Assembly: GCF_006715285.1 (NCBI RefSeq)
Contig: NZ_VFMX01000001.1
Coordinates: 682,001-746,000 of the forward strand
Length of the DNA stretch: 64,000 nucleotides
Origin: Arthrobacter sp. SLBN-83
Lineage (GTDB): Bacteria > Actinomycetota > Actinomycetes > Actinomycetales > Micrococcaceae
Direction of reading: 5' to 3'
Each line of letters opens with the position of its first letter. Position 1 is the first letter of the stretch. The position numbers and the translations under genes were made by a program. Below the pieces are notes generated by a model that saw only the letters and a program-made list of their open reading frames with translations, ran no database searches and had not been told where the DNA came from. Below are positions 43,352 to 51,875 of the stretch, in pieces.

Positions 43352-44521
43352 GTGAACCCCATCGAATCCGATATCGACATCTGGGATGACGACGTCACGG
43401 TGGACCCCTACCCCACCTACGCCGCGCTGCGTGAACTGGGCGGCCTGGTCCACCTCCCGAAGAACAACCTCTACGCCGTCACCCGCTACGACCTCATCCG
43501 GGACGTCCTGGCAGATCCGGAGTCCTTCTCCTCCACCACGCTGGGCTTCAACCCGATGGTGAACGAGGCACTGCAGGGCACGTCGCTGGCCTCGGATCCG
43601 CCCATGCACACCCAACTGCGGGCCACCCTCTCGGCGAACCTCACCCCGCGGGCCCTGCGCGGCCTCAAGGTCACCATCGACGGGAAGGCGGACAAGCTCG
43701 TTGCCGAACTGGTGGCCACCGGTTCCTTCGAGGCCATCGATTCCCTGGCCCGCGCGTTCCCCCTGGACATCGTGGCGGACCTGATCGGGTTCGGCGGCCA
43801 CGTCAAGGAGAACATGCTGCGCTGGGGCCAGGCGGCAATGCAGGTGCTCGGGCCGCTGAACCACCGCACCCAGGAGAGCTTCCCGATTGCCGGCGAACTC
43901 TATGGCTGGTGTTCGTCGGTCACCGCGGAGGACCTGGCGCCCGGCTCCATCGGTCGCGGCATCTTCGACGCCGAGGCCCGCGGGGACATCCCCGAGGGCT
44001 CCGCAGGCCACATCATCCACCAGTACCTGGGTGCCGGCGTCGACACCACCATTGCCTCCATCGGCAACATCGTGGCGCTGTTTGGCCGCCACCCGGAGCA
44101 GCTCGAGCTGGTCCGCAACAACCCCGAACTGGTTCCCGCGGCCTTCGCTGAGGTGCTCCGTTAGTGGACACCGCTGCACGTCTGGGGCCGCACCACCACC
44201 CGCGAGGTGGAGCTCGACGGTGCGACCGTTCCGGCGGGCGCCCAGCTCGGTATCCTCCTGGGTGCCGGCAACCGGGATCCACGGCACTATGACAACCCGG
44301 ACACCTTCGACGTCACGCGGAACCCGGTTGACCACCTGTCCTTCGGCTACGGTCCGCACGGCTGCGCCGGCCAGGGACTGGCACGCCTGGAAGGGCACGC
44401 CATCGTTGAAGCCCTGGCCCGGCGGGTGAAGTCACTGTCCCTGGGCGAGGGGTACCGGGTTCCGAGCAATATGACCAGGAGCTTCGAGCAGCTCCAGGTA
44501 CTGGAGGTGGAAGCAGCATGA
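43352..44521 (+). pseudogene. Cytochrome P450 with an in-frame UAG stop at codon 271
   Basis: A GTG start behind AAGGAG begins a bacterial class I P450 reading frame of 389 codons. The I-helix motif GAGVDTT (residues 227-233) and ExxR (E267-V-L-R270) are intact. The next codon is TAG (44162-44164). The same frame continues as WTPLHVWGR..., reaching the haem loop FGYGPHGCAG with ligand C338, to a TGA overlapping the ferredoxin start. One base change (for example TAC to TAG) explains it. Alternatives are assembly error or readthrough. As written, the truncated product cannot hold haem. Electron partners are encoded next door, so the gene was functional recently. Confidence 0.9.
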
Positions 44522-44715
44522 GGATCGAACTGGACCGGCCGCGCTGTGAGGGCCACGGCCTCTGCGAGGAAGCAGCGCCGGCACTGATGCACCTGGACGA
44601 CGCCGGCGAACTGGTCATCGACGTCCCTGACGTGGAGGGGGACCAGGCCGAGGCGGCAGCGAAAGCCGCGGTCCGGGTTTGCCCCGTGGCAGCCCTGAAA
44701 CTGGTGGCAGCGTGA
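44518..44715 (+). CDS. [3Fe-4S] ferredoxin
   Basis: A 65-residue small ferredoxin. Three cysteines, C10, C16 (CEGHGLC) and C55 (VCP), with His/Gly replacing the usual second Cys, define the P450-associated 3Fe-4S type. The start overlaps the P450 stop (ATGA) and its own stop overlaps the reductase start (GTGA). It carries electrons from the reductase to the P450. Confidence 0.92.
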   Translation: MRIELDRPRCEGHGLCEEAAPALMHLDDAGELVIDVPDVEGDQAEAAAKAAVRVCPVAALKLVAA

Positions 44716-45893
44716 CGGCTCGCCAGATCGTCGTCGTCGGCAACGGCATCGCGGGCCTCACTGCCTGCGACTCGCTGCGGGCGGCCGGTTTCGACGGCCA
44801 GCTGACCGTGGTGGGCGCCGAGCGCCACTCCCCCTACAGCCGCCCGGCCCTGTCCAAGGCGCTGCTCCATGGCGGTGACGGGCTGGCGGCGCACGAGCTC
44901 CCCGCACCGACGCACGGCGCGAACGAGTTGCTGGGGGTCAGCGCCACAGGGCTCGACGCCGGGGCGCGCCGGGTGACGCTCGACGGCGGCGGGAGCCTGC
45001 CGTACGACGGGTTGGTGATCGCTTCGGGTTCCCGGGCCAGGCGGCTGGCAGGGAGCGCAGAAGCAGGCTTCGACGGTGAGCTGACCCTGCGCACCCTTGA
45101 GGACGCCGTCCGGTTGAAGGAACTGGTGGCCGGCCGCCCGTCGGTGATCGTGGTGGGCGGCGGCCCGCTCGGCATGGAAGTGGCGTGGGGCTGCCTGCAC
45201 GGCGGCTGCGACGTCACCCTGGTCACTGACGGCGAGCCGCTGGTCCGCCAGTTGGGCAGCTACCTCTCCGGCATCTTCACCGCTGCGGCCCGCGAGAACG
45301 GGCTGCGGATCGTCAACGGCTCCAAGGCCCGGCTCGTCCGGTCAGGCACCACCCCGCAGGTGGCGTTAGCCGACGGAACGGTCCTGGAAGCGGACCTGCT
45401 GGTCAGCGCGGTCGGCGACGAACCGAACATCGAATGGCTGGCAGGCTCCGGCCTGCTCACCAATGGCGCCCTCCGGGTCGATTCCCGGGGCCGGGTTCGC
45501 TCCGATGTCGTCGCAGCCGGCGACGTCGCCTTCTTCCCCACCCAGCGGGGACTTGGCCGGGTACCGCTGTGGACCAGCGCGATCGACCAGGCCAAGGCCG
45601 CCGCCGTCGGCCTCCTCCTGGGAGACGAGGCTCCGCCGCTGGAATTCCAGCCCTATTTTTGGACGGAAGCCTTTGGATTGTCACTCAAAGCGGTGGGTTT
45701 CACGCCTGTGGAGGGGGCGCCCCACCTCCGGGAACAGGGCACCGGGGCCGATTCGTCGCTGCTGCGGTGGGAGCACGCGGATGGTTCCGGTACCGCCGCG
45801 GCCATCAACTACCGCATCCCCATCCCCAAGCTGCGGCGGCTGGCCACCACGGGGCAGCAGGTGGTCCGGGCCGCCGAACCCGTGAAGGCCTGA
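44712..45893 (+). CDS. FAD-dependent ferredoxin reductase
   Basis: A 393-residue protein from a GTG overlapping the ferredoxin stop. FAD site VVGNGIAGLTACDSLR at the N-terminus has GNG where GAG/GGG is usual. The NAD site is VVGGGPLGMEVAWG (about residues 147-160), and the third motif is VRSDVVAAGDVA. It passes electrons from NAD(P)H to the adjacent ferredoxin. Confidence 0.9.
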   Translation: MTARQIVVVGNGIAGLTACDSLRAAGFDGQLTVVGAERHSPYSRPALSKALLHGGDGLAAHELPAPTHGANELLGVSATGLDAGARRVTLDGGGSLPYDGLVIASGSRARRLAGSAEAGFDGELTLRTLEDAVRLKELVAGRPSVIVVGGGPLGMEVAWGCLHGGCDVTLVTDGEPLVRQLGSYLSGIFTAAARENGLRIVNGSKARLVRSGTTPQVALADGTVLEADLLVSAVGDEPNIEWLAGSGLLTNGALRVDSRGRVRSDVVAAGDVAFFPTQRGLGRVPLWTSAIDQAKAAAVGLLLGDEAPPLEFQPYFWTEAFGLSLKAVGFTPVEGAPHLREQGTGADSSLLRWEHADGSGTAAAINYRIPIPKLRRLATTGQQVVRAAEPVKA

Positions 45894-45944
45894 GGCCGCC
45901 GCCCCCCGGTTCCGGCGCCCGGACTCCACGTTAGGATTGACGCT

Positions 45945-46559
45945 ATGCCATCGCTGCGCGAAGCCCAGAAGCAGCTCACGCGCGACACCATCGTGGAACG
46001 GGCGCTGGAGCTTTTCACCCAAAAGGGCTACGCCGCCACCACCATTGATGAAATCGCCGCGTCAGCCGGTACCACCCGTGTGACCTTTTACGCGTATTAC
46101 CCCACGCGCGCGGACCTGATGCGGGACTTCATGGCCAGGGTGAACGCCGTCCTGGAGCGCGCCGACGGCCCCGACAGCGGATCTACCGCCCCGGACCTGG
46201 TGCAGGTGGTGCGGGACGGCAAGCTGGCCGGCATCCTGTCCTGGCTCGAATCCCGGGCAGCCCTGTGGCCGGTCTTCCGCCCCTACCTGGATGTGCTGGA
46301 CGAGGCGGCGGCCGTGGACCCCGAGGTGCGCACCATGGTGGAGCGCTGGCATGAGGAAGTCATCACGGACATGGTCCGCGGCATGCAGCTGGCAGGGCGC
46401 TTCGCCGGGGAAACCCGCCACATCCGCGGCACCCTGGCCTTCACGCAGCTCGACTACGTGGCCACGCTGTGGACCCGCCGCAAGATGGAGCCAAACCGCG
46501 AGCACGCCCTGGAGGTGCTGGCGGACAGCTGGTACCACCTGCTCTGCGACGAAGGCTAG
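45945..46559 (+). CDS. TetR-family regulator
   Basis: A 204-residue protein. The N-terminal helix-turn-helix (RALELFTQKGYAATTIDEIA, then SAGTTRVTFYAYY) is canonical. The C-terminal ligand-binding part is helical. It is the last gene of the P450 operon and the likely regulator of both divergent arms through the inverted repeat at 41468-41519; that link is inference. Confidence 0.9.
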   Translation: MPSLREAQKQLTRDTIVERALELFTQKGYAATTIDEIAASAGTTRVTFYAYYPTRADLMRDFMARVNAVLERADGPDSGSTAPDLVQVVRDGKLAGILSWLESRAALWPVFRPYLDVLDEAAAVDPEVRTMVERWHEEVITDMVRGMQLAGRFAGETRHIRGTLAFTQLDYVATLWTRRKMEPNREHALEVLADSWYHLLCDEG

Positions 46560-46606
46560 TCTCCGCTCCCGCGTCCGGTTCGGGGGCCCGGGGGTAAAGA
46601 TCAACG

Positions 46607-47133
46607 ATGAACCGCACCAAGACGGGGTTGCTGTCCGCAGCCTCCGCTGCCGTACTTGCCCTGGGAGTTGCTCTCGGAACTGCCGTGGCCCATGGCACGG
46701 TGACTCCGACAACAGCGATGACTGGCGGAGCAATGATGATCAGCGCCGGCTGGTCAAGAGCCTGCGCATCGTTACCGACGACTACCGGTGGCTGGAAAAC
46801 GCGGAAGCGGACGGCTACCGAAAAATCACTGAATGCATCGACAAACCCGGCGTCGGAGCCATGGGCTTCCACTACGCCAGGCAGGACCTGGTTGATGACA
46901 AGACCCAGGCCCGCAAGCCCGAGGTCCTGGTGTACATGCCCGACGAGGACGGCCAGTACGAACTGGTAGCGGCCGAATTCATCTCGACAGCGGCCGACCG
47001 TCCTGAGCTCGCCGGCCTCGACTTCGAGGACGGACCGTTCCCCGGTTCCTACGCGCTTCACGCATGGATCTGGCGGGACAACCCGGACGGCATGTTCGCT
47101 TCCTATAACCCGGACCTGAGCTGCCCTCAGTAG
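46607..47133 (+). pseudogene. Secreted protein of unknown function, frameshifted after the signal peptide
   Basis: From ATG 46607 a signal peptide is read (LLSAASAAVLALGVALGTAVAHG). The mature-looking protein (SDDWRSNDDQRRLVKSLRIV ... AWIWRDNPDGMFASYNP, ending 47133) lies one frame away. The switch is at about 46696-46699; restoring one base there would join them into a protein of about 175 residues. Conserved-looking features are YHYARQD-like segments and WIWRDNPDGMF, as in small secreted actinobacterial proteins of unknown function. As written, it is disrupted. Confidence 0.75.
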
Positions 47134-47163
47134 ACCCTCGAGCGCCGTTCCCAGCACAAGCAA

Positions 47164-47212
47164 AAGGCGGGCGTACGACGCCGGGAGCCACCCGCCGTCG
47201 TACGCCCGCCTT
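47164..47212. terminator. Bidirectional terminator
   Basis: A perfect 17-bp stem (47164-47180 with 47196-47212, beginning AAGGCGGGCGTACGACG) lies between the convergent secreted-protein gene and the hydroxybenzoate hydroxylase gene. Confidence 0.88.
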
Positions 47213-47224
47213 AGCTCGCAGTGC

Positions 47225-48472
47225 TTAGGCTTTCACGAGTTTGGCTCCGGCCGGAACCTCGGCCGGGGCGCCGGGCTCGTTGCGCCCGTAGAGCCAGTCG
47301 TTGTACTGGAAGTTGTTGTCGCCGCGGCTCTTGAACAGCATGTTCCGCAGGACGCGGGCTACGCCGTCAACGTGCCAGGACTCGCCCCAGATGCGGGCGG
47401 TTCGCTGGACGCGGGCGGTGCGGGCTGCGCGGGTTTCGTTGAACTCGCGGAAGGCATCCTCCCACGCACCGGCGTCGATGCCTTCGGGCGTGAAGACGCA
47501 GTTACTGGCGGCGTCCTGCAGCACGGCCGCGTCCTCGAGCGCCTGGCAGGCGCCCTGGGCCAGGTACTGCAGCATAGGGTGGGCTGCGTCGCCGATCAGC
47601 GCCATGCGGCCGGACACCCAGTTTTCAATCGGGTTGCGGTCGTACATGGGCCAGCGGATGCCCGTGGCCAGGTTCTTCAGGGCTTCCTGCAGGGCCGGGA
47701 CGCAGTCCTTGTAGGCCGCTTCCAGTTCGTCCACCCCGCCATACTGCTCCTCGCCGCGTTCAAAGGAAGGAGACTTGAATACTGCCACGGTGTTGAGCAG
47801 CTGGCCCTTCCGCAGTGGGTACTGGACCAGGTGGCAGTTGGGGCCCAGGTAGACGATGACGTCCTCCAGGTCCGCTGCAGGGGTTTCCTCGGTGATGGGC
47901 ACCGTGCCGCGGTACGCCACGTAAGCCGAGTTCACCGGGCCGTCATTGGCAACGGTGGCGCGGAGGGTGGACTTCAGCCCGTCCGCAGCCAGGATGGCGT
48001 CTGCCTCGAAAACCTCGCCCTTGGCGCTGTAGGCCCGTGCCCGGTCGCCGTCGGTTTCCACCTTCTGCACCAGGACGTCGTTCACCAGGGTGACGCCGGC
48101 TTCCTGGCATGCTTCGAGCAGGATCCGGTGCAGGTCGCTGCGGTGGATCACCACATAGGGGGCGCCGTAGCGTTCCTCGAACTCGCCGCCCAGGGTCTGG
48201 CGGGTCAGTTCCTCCCCCGTGACCGCGTCGCGGAACACCAGGTGCTTGGGCTGGACACCGATTTTCAGGGCTTTTTCCAGCAGGCCCCAGCGCTTGAGGA
48301 CGCGGGAGGCGTTGGGGGCCATTTGCAGTCCGGCACCAACTTCGCCGAAGGCCGGTGCCACCTCAACGAGCGTGACGTCAGCACCGTTTTCGCGCAGTGC
48401 CAGCGCGCCGGCCAGTCCGGCCATACCGCCACCCACCACCAGGACATCGGTGGAATCTTTGACGTTAGACAT
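47225..48472 (-). CDS. 3-Hydroxybenzoate 6-hydroxylase (FAD monooxygenase)
   Basis: A 415-residue group A flavoprotein. FAD motifs: VLVVGGGMAGLAGALAL (about 10-26), ILAADGLKSTLRA (DG motif) and MALIGDAAHPMLQYLAQGACQALEDA. The last closely fits the 3HB6H/salicylate hydroxylase branch. It would convert 3-hydroxybenzoate to gentisate. The gentisate ring-cleavage genes across the divergent regulator make this the best choice; salicylate 1- or 5-hydroxylase is the alternative. It overlaps the transporter gene by eight bases. Confidence 0.88.
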   Translation of the reverse strand: MSNVKDSTDVLVVGGGMAGLAGALALRENGADVTLVEVAPAFGEVGAGLQMAPNASRVLKRWGLLEKALKIGVQPKHLVFRDAVTGEELTRQTLGGEFEERYGAPYVVIHRSDLHRILLEACQEAGVTLVNDVLVQKVETDGDRARAYSAKGEVFEADAILAADGLKSTLRATVANDGPVNSAYVAYRGTVPITEETPAADLEDVIVYLGPNCHLVQYPLRKGQLLNTVAVFKSPSFERGEEQYGGVDELEAAYKDCVPALQEALKNLATGIRWPMYDRNPIENWVSGRMALIGDAAHPMLQYLAQGACQALEDAAVLQDAASNCVFTPEGIDAGAWEDAFREFNETRAARTARVQRTARIWGESWHVDGVARVLRNMLFKSRGDNNFQYNDWLYGRNEPGAPAEVPAGAKLVKA

Positions 48473-49760
48473 TGGAAACTCCTACTGCTGTTGATTTCTT
48501 GATTTTGATGCCGACTGCAGCGATCAGGACTGCCGCTGCGGCTGCTGCTCCGGCGAACGCCAGGAAGTTTGAATTCACACCCAGGCCCGCTGCGAGCAGG
48601 AGCCCGCCGGCCTGCGGTGCGGCCACAGCCCCGATCCGGCCCACGCCCAGGGCCCAGCCCAGGGCGGTACCGCGAAGGTGCGCCGGGTAGTGGCTGGCCA
48701 CGGCGGCGATGATGAGGCATTGGGTGCCGTGAGTCCCCACGCCGGCAAGCACCAGCATGAAATAGACGACCGCGACAGGCGGCCCGGTCACCAGGACCAC
48801 CAGGGCGACGGCGGCCACCGCCGCTGCCGCAATGGCCGTGGGGATGGGACCGAAGCGGGTTCCGGCCCAGGCCGTCAGCACCGAGCCCGCCACGGCACCG
48901 AGGTTGAGTGCCAGCGCGAACGTCAGGGCGGAGCCGAGGTTGTAGCCGGCCAGCTGCATGAGGTTGGGCAGCCAGGTGCCCAGCCCGTACCAGGCGAAGA
49001 GGGTCACCAGGGTGCCGATGGCGAACAGCAGGCTGGTACTGAGGTAGGGTGCCCGGAGCAGGGAGCCGAAGCCGACGGCTTCCTTGGCGGTGCTGCCCAC
49101 GGCGGCGTCCGTTTTGGCGGGGGCCAGCGTCTCCGGCAGGTAGCGGATGCCCAGCGGGATCACCACCAACAGGGCGACGACGGCCACCAGGAACATCACC
49201 GGCCAGCCGAAGGCCGGGATGAGCGGGATGCCCACGAGGGCGGCGATGGAGCCGCCGATGGGGACGCCGGACATCATCAGGGTGGCGATGGTGGAGCGCC
49301 ACTTTTCGGGTACCAGCTCGGCCACCAGGGCATTGGCGGACGGGACCAGGCCGCCCAGACCGATGCCGGCGAGCAGCCGCAGGCCGCCGAAGATGGGGGC
49401 GTTGGGTGCAAACGCACAGAGGATGGTGAAGAGGGAGAACAAGACGGCGCAGCCGATGATGGTGCGCCGCCGGCCCCAGGTATCGGACATGCGGCCGGCG
49501 AAGACCGCTCCGATCATCATGCCGACGAAGGCCATCGAGCCGATGGTGCCGGCGGTGGCCTTGGTGAGGCCCCAGCCGGTGTCGCTGATAAGCGAGCCCT
49601 GGACGGTGCCATAAACGATCAGGTCATAGCCGTCGAAAACGACCAGCAGCCAGCACACCAGGACGGCGAGCACGGAACGCCGGGGAAACCCGGAAAGGCC
49701 TGCGCCCGGGGCGGGGGCGGCCATGCGCTGCGGCGCTGCAGCGGAAGTTGTGTGATTCAT
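48465..49760 (-). CDS. MFS aromatic acid/H+ symporter (AAHS family)
   Basis: A 431-residue 12-segment transporter. FDGYDLIVYGTV in segment 1 holds the Asp residues of AAHS aromatic-acid carriers, and AGRMSDTWGRRRT is the MFS signature. It probably imports 3-hydroxybenzoate or gentisate. The start ATG at 49760 lies 38 bases from the IclR operator; a much longer upstream reading is spurious. It is co-transcribed with the hydroxylase. Confidence 0.9.
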   Translation of the reverse strand: MNHTTSAAAPQRMAAPAPGAGLSGFPRRSVLAVLVCWLLVVFDGYDLIVYGTVQGSLISDTGWGLTKATAGTIGSMAFVGMMIGAVFAGRMSDTWGRRRTIIGCAVLFSLFTILCAFAPNAPIFGGLRLLAGIGLGGLVPSANALVAELVPEKWRSTIATLMMSGVPIGGSIAALVGIPLIPAFGWPVMFLVAVVALLVVIPLGIRYLPETLAPAKTDAAVGSTAKEAVGFGSLLRAPYLSTSLLFAIGTLVTLFAWYGLGTWLPNLMQLAGYNLGSALTFALALNLGAVAGSVLTAWAGTRFGPIPTAIAAAAVAAVALVVLVTGPPVAVVYFMLVLAGVGTHGTQCLIIAAVASHYPAHLRGTALGWALGVGRIGAVAAPQAGGLLLAAGLGVNSNFLAFAGAAAAAAVLIAAVGIKIKKSTAVGVSNV

Positions 49761-49797
49761 CCCACCACTGTGCTGGCAGTCATAACGGGTGGCCCAT

Positions 49798-49820
49798 AAG
49801 ATTCTGTTATGCAGAATCTT
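49798..49820. promoter_or_regulatory. IclR operator, copy 1
   Basis: AAGATTCTG / CAGAATCTT arms (49798-49806 and 49812-49820) flank TTATG. The palindrome covers the ATG of the IclR gene (49809-49811) and lies 38 bases from the transporter start, consistent with autoregulation and control of both directions. Confidence 0.8.
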
Positions 49821-50615
49821 CCTGCCCGACGGAAGCCCACCTACTCCATCGAGGCGGTGGACAACGCCCTGCAGCTCCTGCAGCTCCTGCGGGACGTGGG
49901 CAGCCTGCGGCTCAAGGATGCCGCGGCGGAACTCGGCGTGGCCCCGTCCACGGCGCACCGCCTGCTGGCCATGCTGGTGTACCGCGGGTTTGCTGTCCAG
50001 GACGAAACCCGCCGTTACGTGCCTGGCCCGGCGATGGGCGCCGGACCTGCCGGGTTCAGCTGGACCCGGCAGCTGCGGGACATTTCCCGGCCCCACATGG
50101 AAGTGCTTTGCGCGCGCACCAACGAGACCGTCAACCTGATGATCCGGGTGGGCACCAAGGTCCGCTTCCTGGACACGGTGGAAAGCTCGAACATCCTGCG
50201 CGTGGGCGACCGCCAAGGGACTTTGCTTCCGGCGCACAAGGCGTCGGGCGGGAAGGCCATCCTGGCCGAGCTCGAACCGGCTGCGCTGGAACAGTTGTTC
50301 CGAAGCCCCAACGCGGAGCTGGCCGGCGACTACATTCCCGACGCCGAATACCCGGCATTCCTGCGCGAGCTTGAGTCGGTGCGGGCCAACGGATTCGCCG
50401 CAAACTTCGAGGGCACCGAGGAGGGCATCAGCGCCTTTGGGATGGCCCTGCACAACGGCAGGGGCATGGTGGTGGGCGCCTTGAGCGTGGCAACGCCGGT
50501 GGCCAGGTTCCGGCCCCTGTTCGACGCGGGCCTGGTGGGCGTGATGATGGAAACCCGGCGGCAGCTGGAGCTGGACATCGCGGCGCATCCGGTGGACGGT
50601 GCAGCGGGCACCTGA
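49809..50615 (+). CDS. IclR-family regulator of gentisate genes
   Basis: A 268-residue protein. The N-terminal winged helix-turn-helix (AVDNALQLLQLLRDVGSLRLK...LGVAPSTAHRLLAML, residues about 15-60) and C-terminal effector domain (SGGKAILAEL, GISAFGMALHNG) are typical. It sits between the hydroxylase/transporter operon and the ring-cleavage operon. Two identical-core operators flank it. The effector is presumably 3-hydroxybenzoate or gentisate. Confidence 0.92.
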   Translation: MQNLPARRKPTYSIEAVDNALQLLQLLRDVGSLRLKDAAAELGVAPSTAHRLLAMLVYRGFAVQDETRRYVPGPAMGAGPAGFSWTRQLRDISRPHMEVLCARTNETVNLMIRVGTKVRFLDTVESSNILRVGDRQGTLLPAHKASGGKAILAELEPAALEQLFRSPNAELAGDYIPDAEYPAFLRELESVRANGFAANFEGTEEGISAFGMALHNGRGMVVGALSVATPVARFRPLFDAGLVGVMMETRRQLELDIAAHPVDGAAGT

Positions 50616-50639
50616 CGGGGCCCGGGATACGAGCGGAAA

Positions 50640-50656
50640 ATTCTGCAAGACAGAAT
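50640..50656. promoter_or_regulatory. IclR operator, copy 2, upstream of gentisate dioxygenase
   Basis: ATTCTG-CAAGA-CAGAAT repeats the core and the 5-base spacer of the palindrome at 49801-49817. It is 77 bases before the dioxygenase start. The match in two pathway promoters identifies the likely regulator site. Confidence 0.82.
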
Positions 50657-50732
50657 ATGTTGGAGATCACAGCATTGCACTCCTTAAGGTCGAATCCACG
50701 TCGCAGTCAGTCCGCACGCAAGGAGAAGGCCA

Positions 50733-51875
50733 GTGTCGATCAGCGCTGAAAACCAAACGCACGAGTCCGTCGCGCAGGAACAGCACGTTCCCGAGCCCAC
50801 CCCCGAGGAAGCTGTTCAGCTCGAACAGCTGTACCGGGATTTCGATAAAGAGAACCTCATCCCCCTGTGGACCGAGATCGCGGACCTGATGCCGATGGTC
50901 CCGTCGCCCAAGGCCGTGCCGCACGTGTGGCGATGGAATGACCTGTACCCGCTGGCCGCCCGCGCCGGCGACCTGGTTCCAGTGGGCCGCGGCGGGGAAC
51001 GCCGCGCGATTGCGCTGGCCAACCCGGGCCTGGGCGGCACGCCGTATGCCACCCCCACCCTGTGGGCTGCCATCCAGTACCTGGGCGGCCGCGAAACTGC
51101 CCCGGAGCACCGGCACTCGCAAAACGCTTTCCGCTTCGTCGTCGAAGGCGAGGGCGTGTGGACCGTGGTGAACGGTGACCCCGTCCGGATGTCCCGCGGC
51201 GATTTCCTGCTCACCCCGGGCTGGAACTTCCACGGCCACCACAACGACACCGATGAGCCGATGGCCTGGATCGATGGCCTGGACATCCCTTTCGTGCACT
51301 ACGCCGACGCGGGGTTCTTCGAGTTCGGCACGGAGCGCGTCACTGATGAAGCCACCCCGGACATCTCCCGTTCCGAGCGGCTGTGGGCCCATCCCGGCCT
51401 GCGCCCCCTCTCCGGCCTGGAGAACACCACCAACTCCCCCATCGCCGCGTACCGGTGGAAGTACACCGACGCCGCGCTGCGCGAACAGCTGCTGCTGGAG
51501 GACGAGGGCCACCCGGCCACGGTGTCCCAGGGCCACGCCGCCATTCGGTACACCAACCCCACCACCGGCGGGGACGTCATGCCCACCATCCGCGCCGAGT
51601 TCCACCGGCTCCGCGCCGGCGCCTGGACCGAGACTGTCCGCGAGGTGGGCTCCAGCGTCTGGCAGGTCTTCGAAGGCACGGGCACCGTGACCCTGAACGG
51701 CGAAACCAAGGTCCTGTCCAAGGGCGACCTCTTCGTGGTCCCGTCCTGGGCCGCCTGGTCCCTGCAGGCCGACGCTGGCTCACGAACGGAGTTCGACCTC
51801 TTCCGGTTCAGCGACGCACCCATCTTCGAGCGCCTGAACTTCAACCGCACCTACATCGAAGGACGCACCAAGTAA
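50733..51875 (+). CDS. Gentisate 1,2-dioxygenase
   Basis: A 380-residue bicupin. It cleaves gentisate to maleylpyruvate using Fe(II). The iron-site cupin is APEHRHSQNAFRFVVEGEG (His residues of the HxH pattern), followed by GWNFHGHHND. A second cupin lies at about residues 290-350 (AGAWTETVREVGSSVWQVFEG). The GTG start has AAGGAGAAGG. The stop overlaps the hydrolase ATG (TAATG). It leads the ring-cleavage operon. Confidence 0.93.
   Translation: MSISAENQTHESVAQEQHVPEPTPEEAVQLEQLYRDFDKENLIPLWTEIADLMPMVPSPKAVPHVWRWNDLYPLAARAGDLVPVGRGGERRAIALANPGLGGTPYATPTLWAAIQYLGGRETAPEHRHSQNAFRFVVEGEGVWTVVNGDPVRMSRGDFLLTPGWNFHGHHNDTDEPMAWIDGLDIPFVHYADAGFFEFGTERVTDEATPDISRSERLWAHPGLRPLSGLENTTNSPIAAYRWKYTDAALREQLLLEDEGHPATVSQGHAAIRYTNPTTGGDVMPTIRAEFHRLRAGAWTETVREVGSSVWQVFEGTGTVTLNGETKVLSKGDLFVVPSWAAWSLQADAGSRTEFDLFRFSDAPIFERLNFNRTYIEGRTK

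Noticed and set aside
49761..50648. Upstream extension of the AAHS transporter frame to 50648
   Set aside because: It crosses the IclR gene antisense and has no membrane or transporter features; the ATG at 49760 is the natural start.
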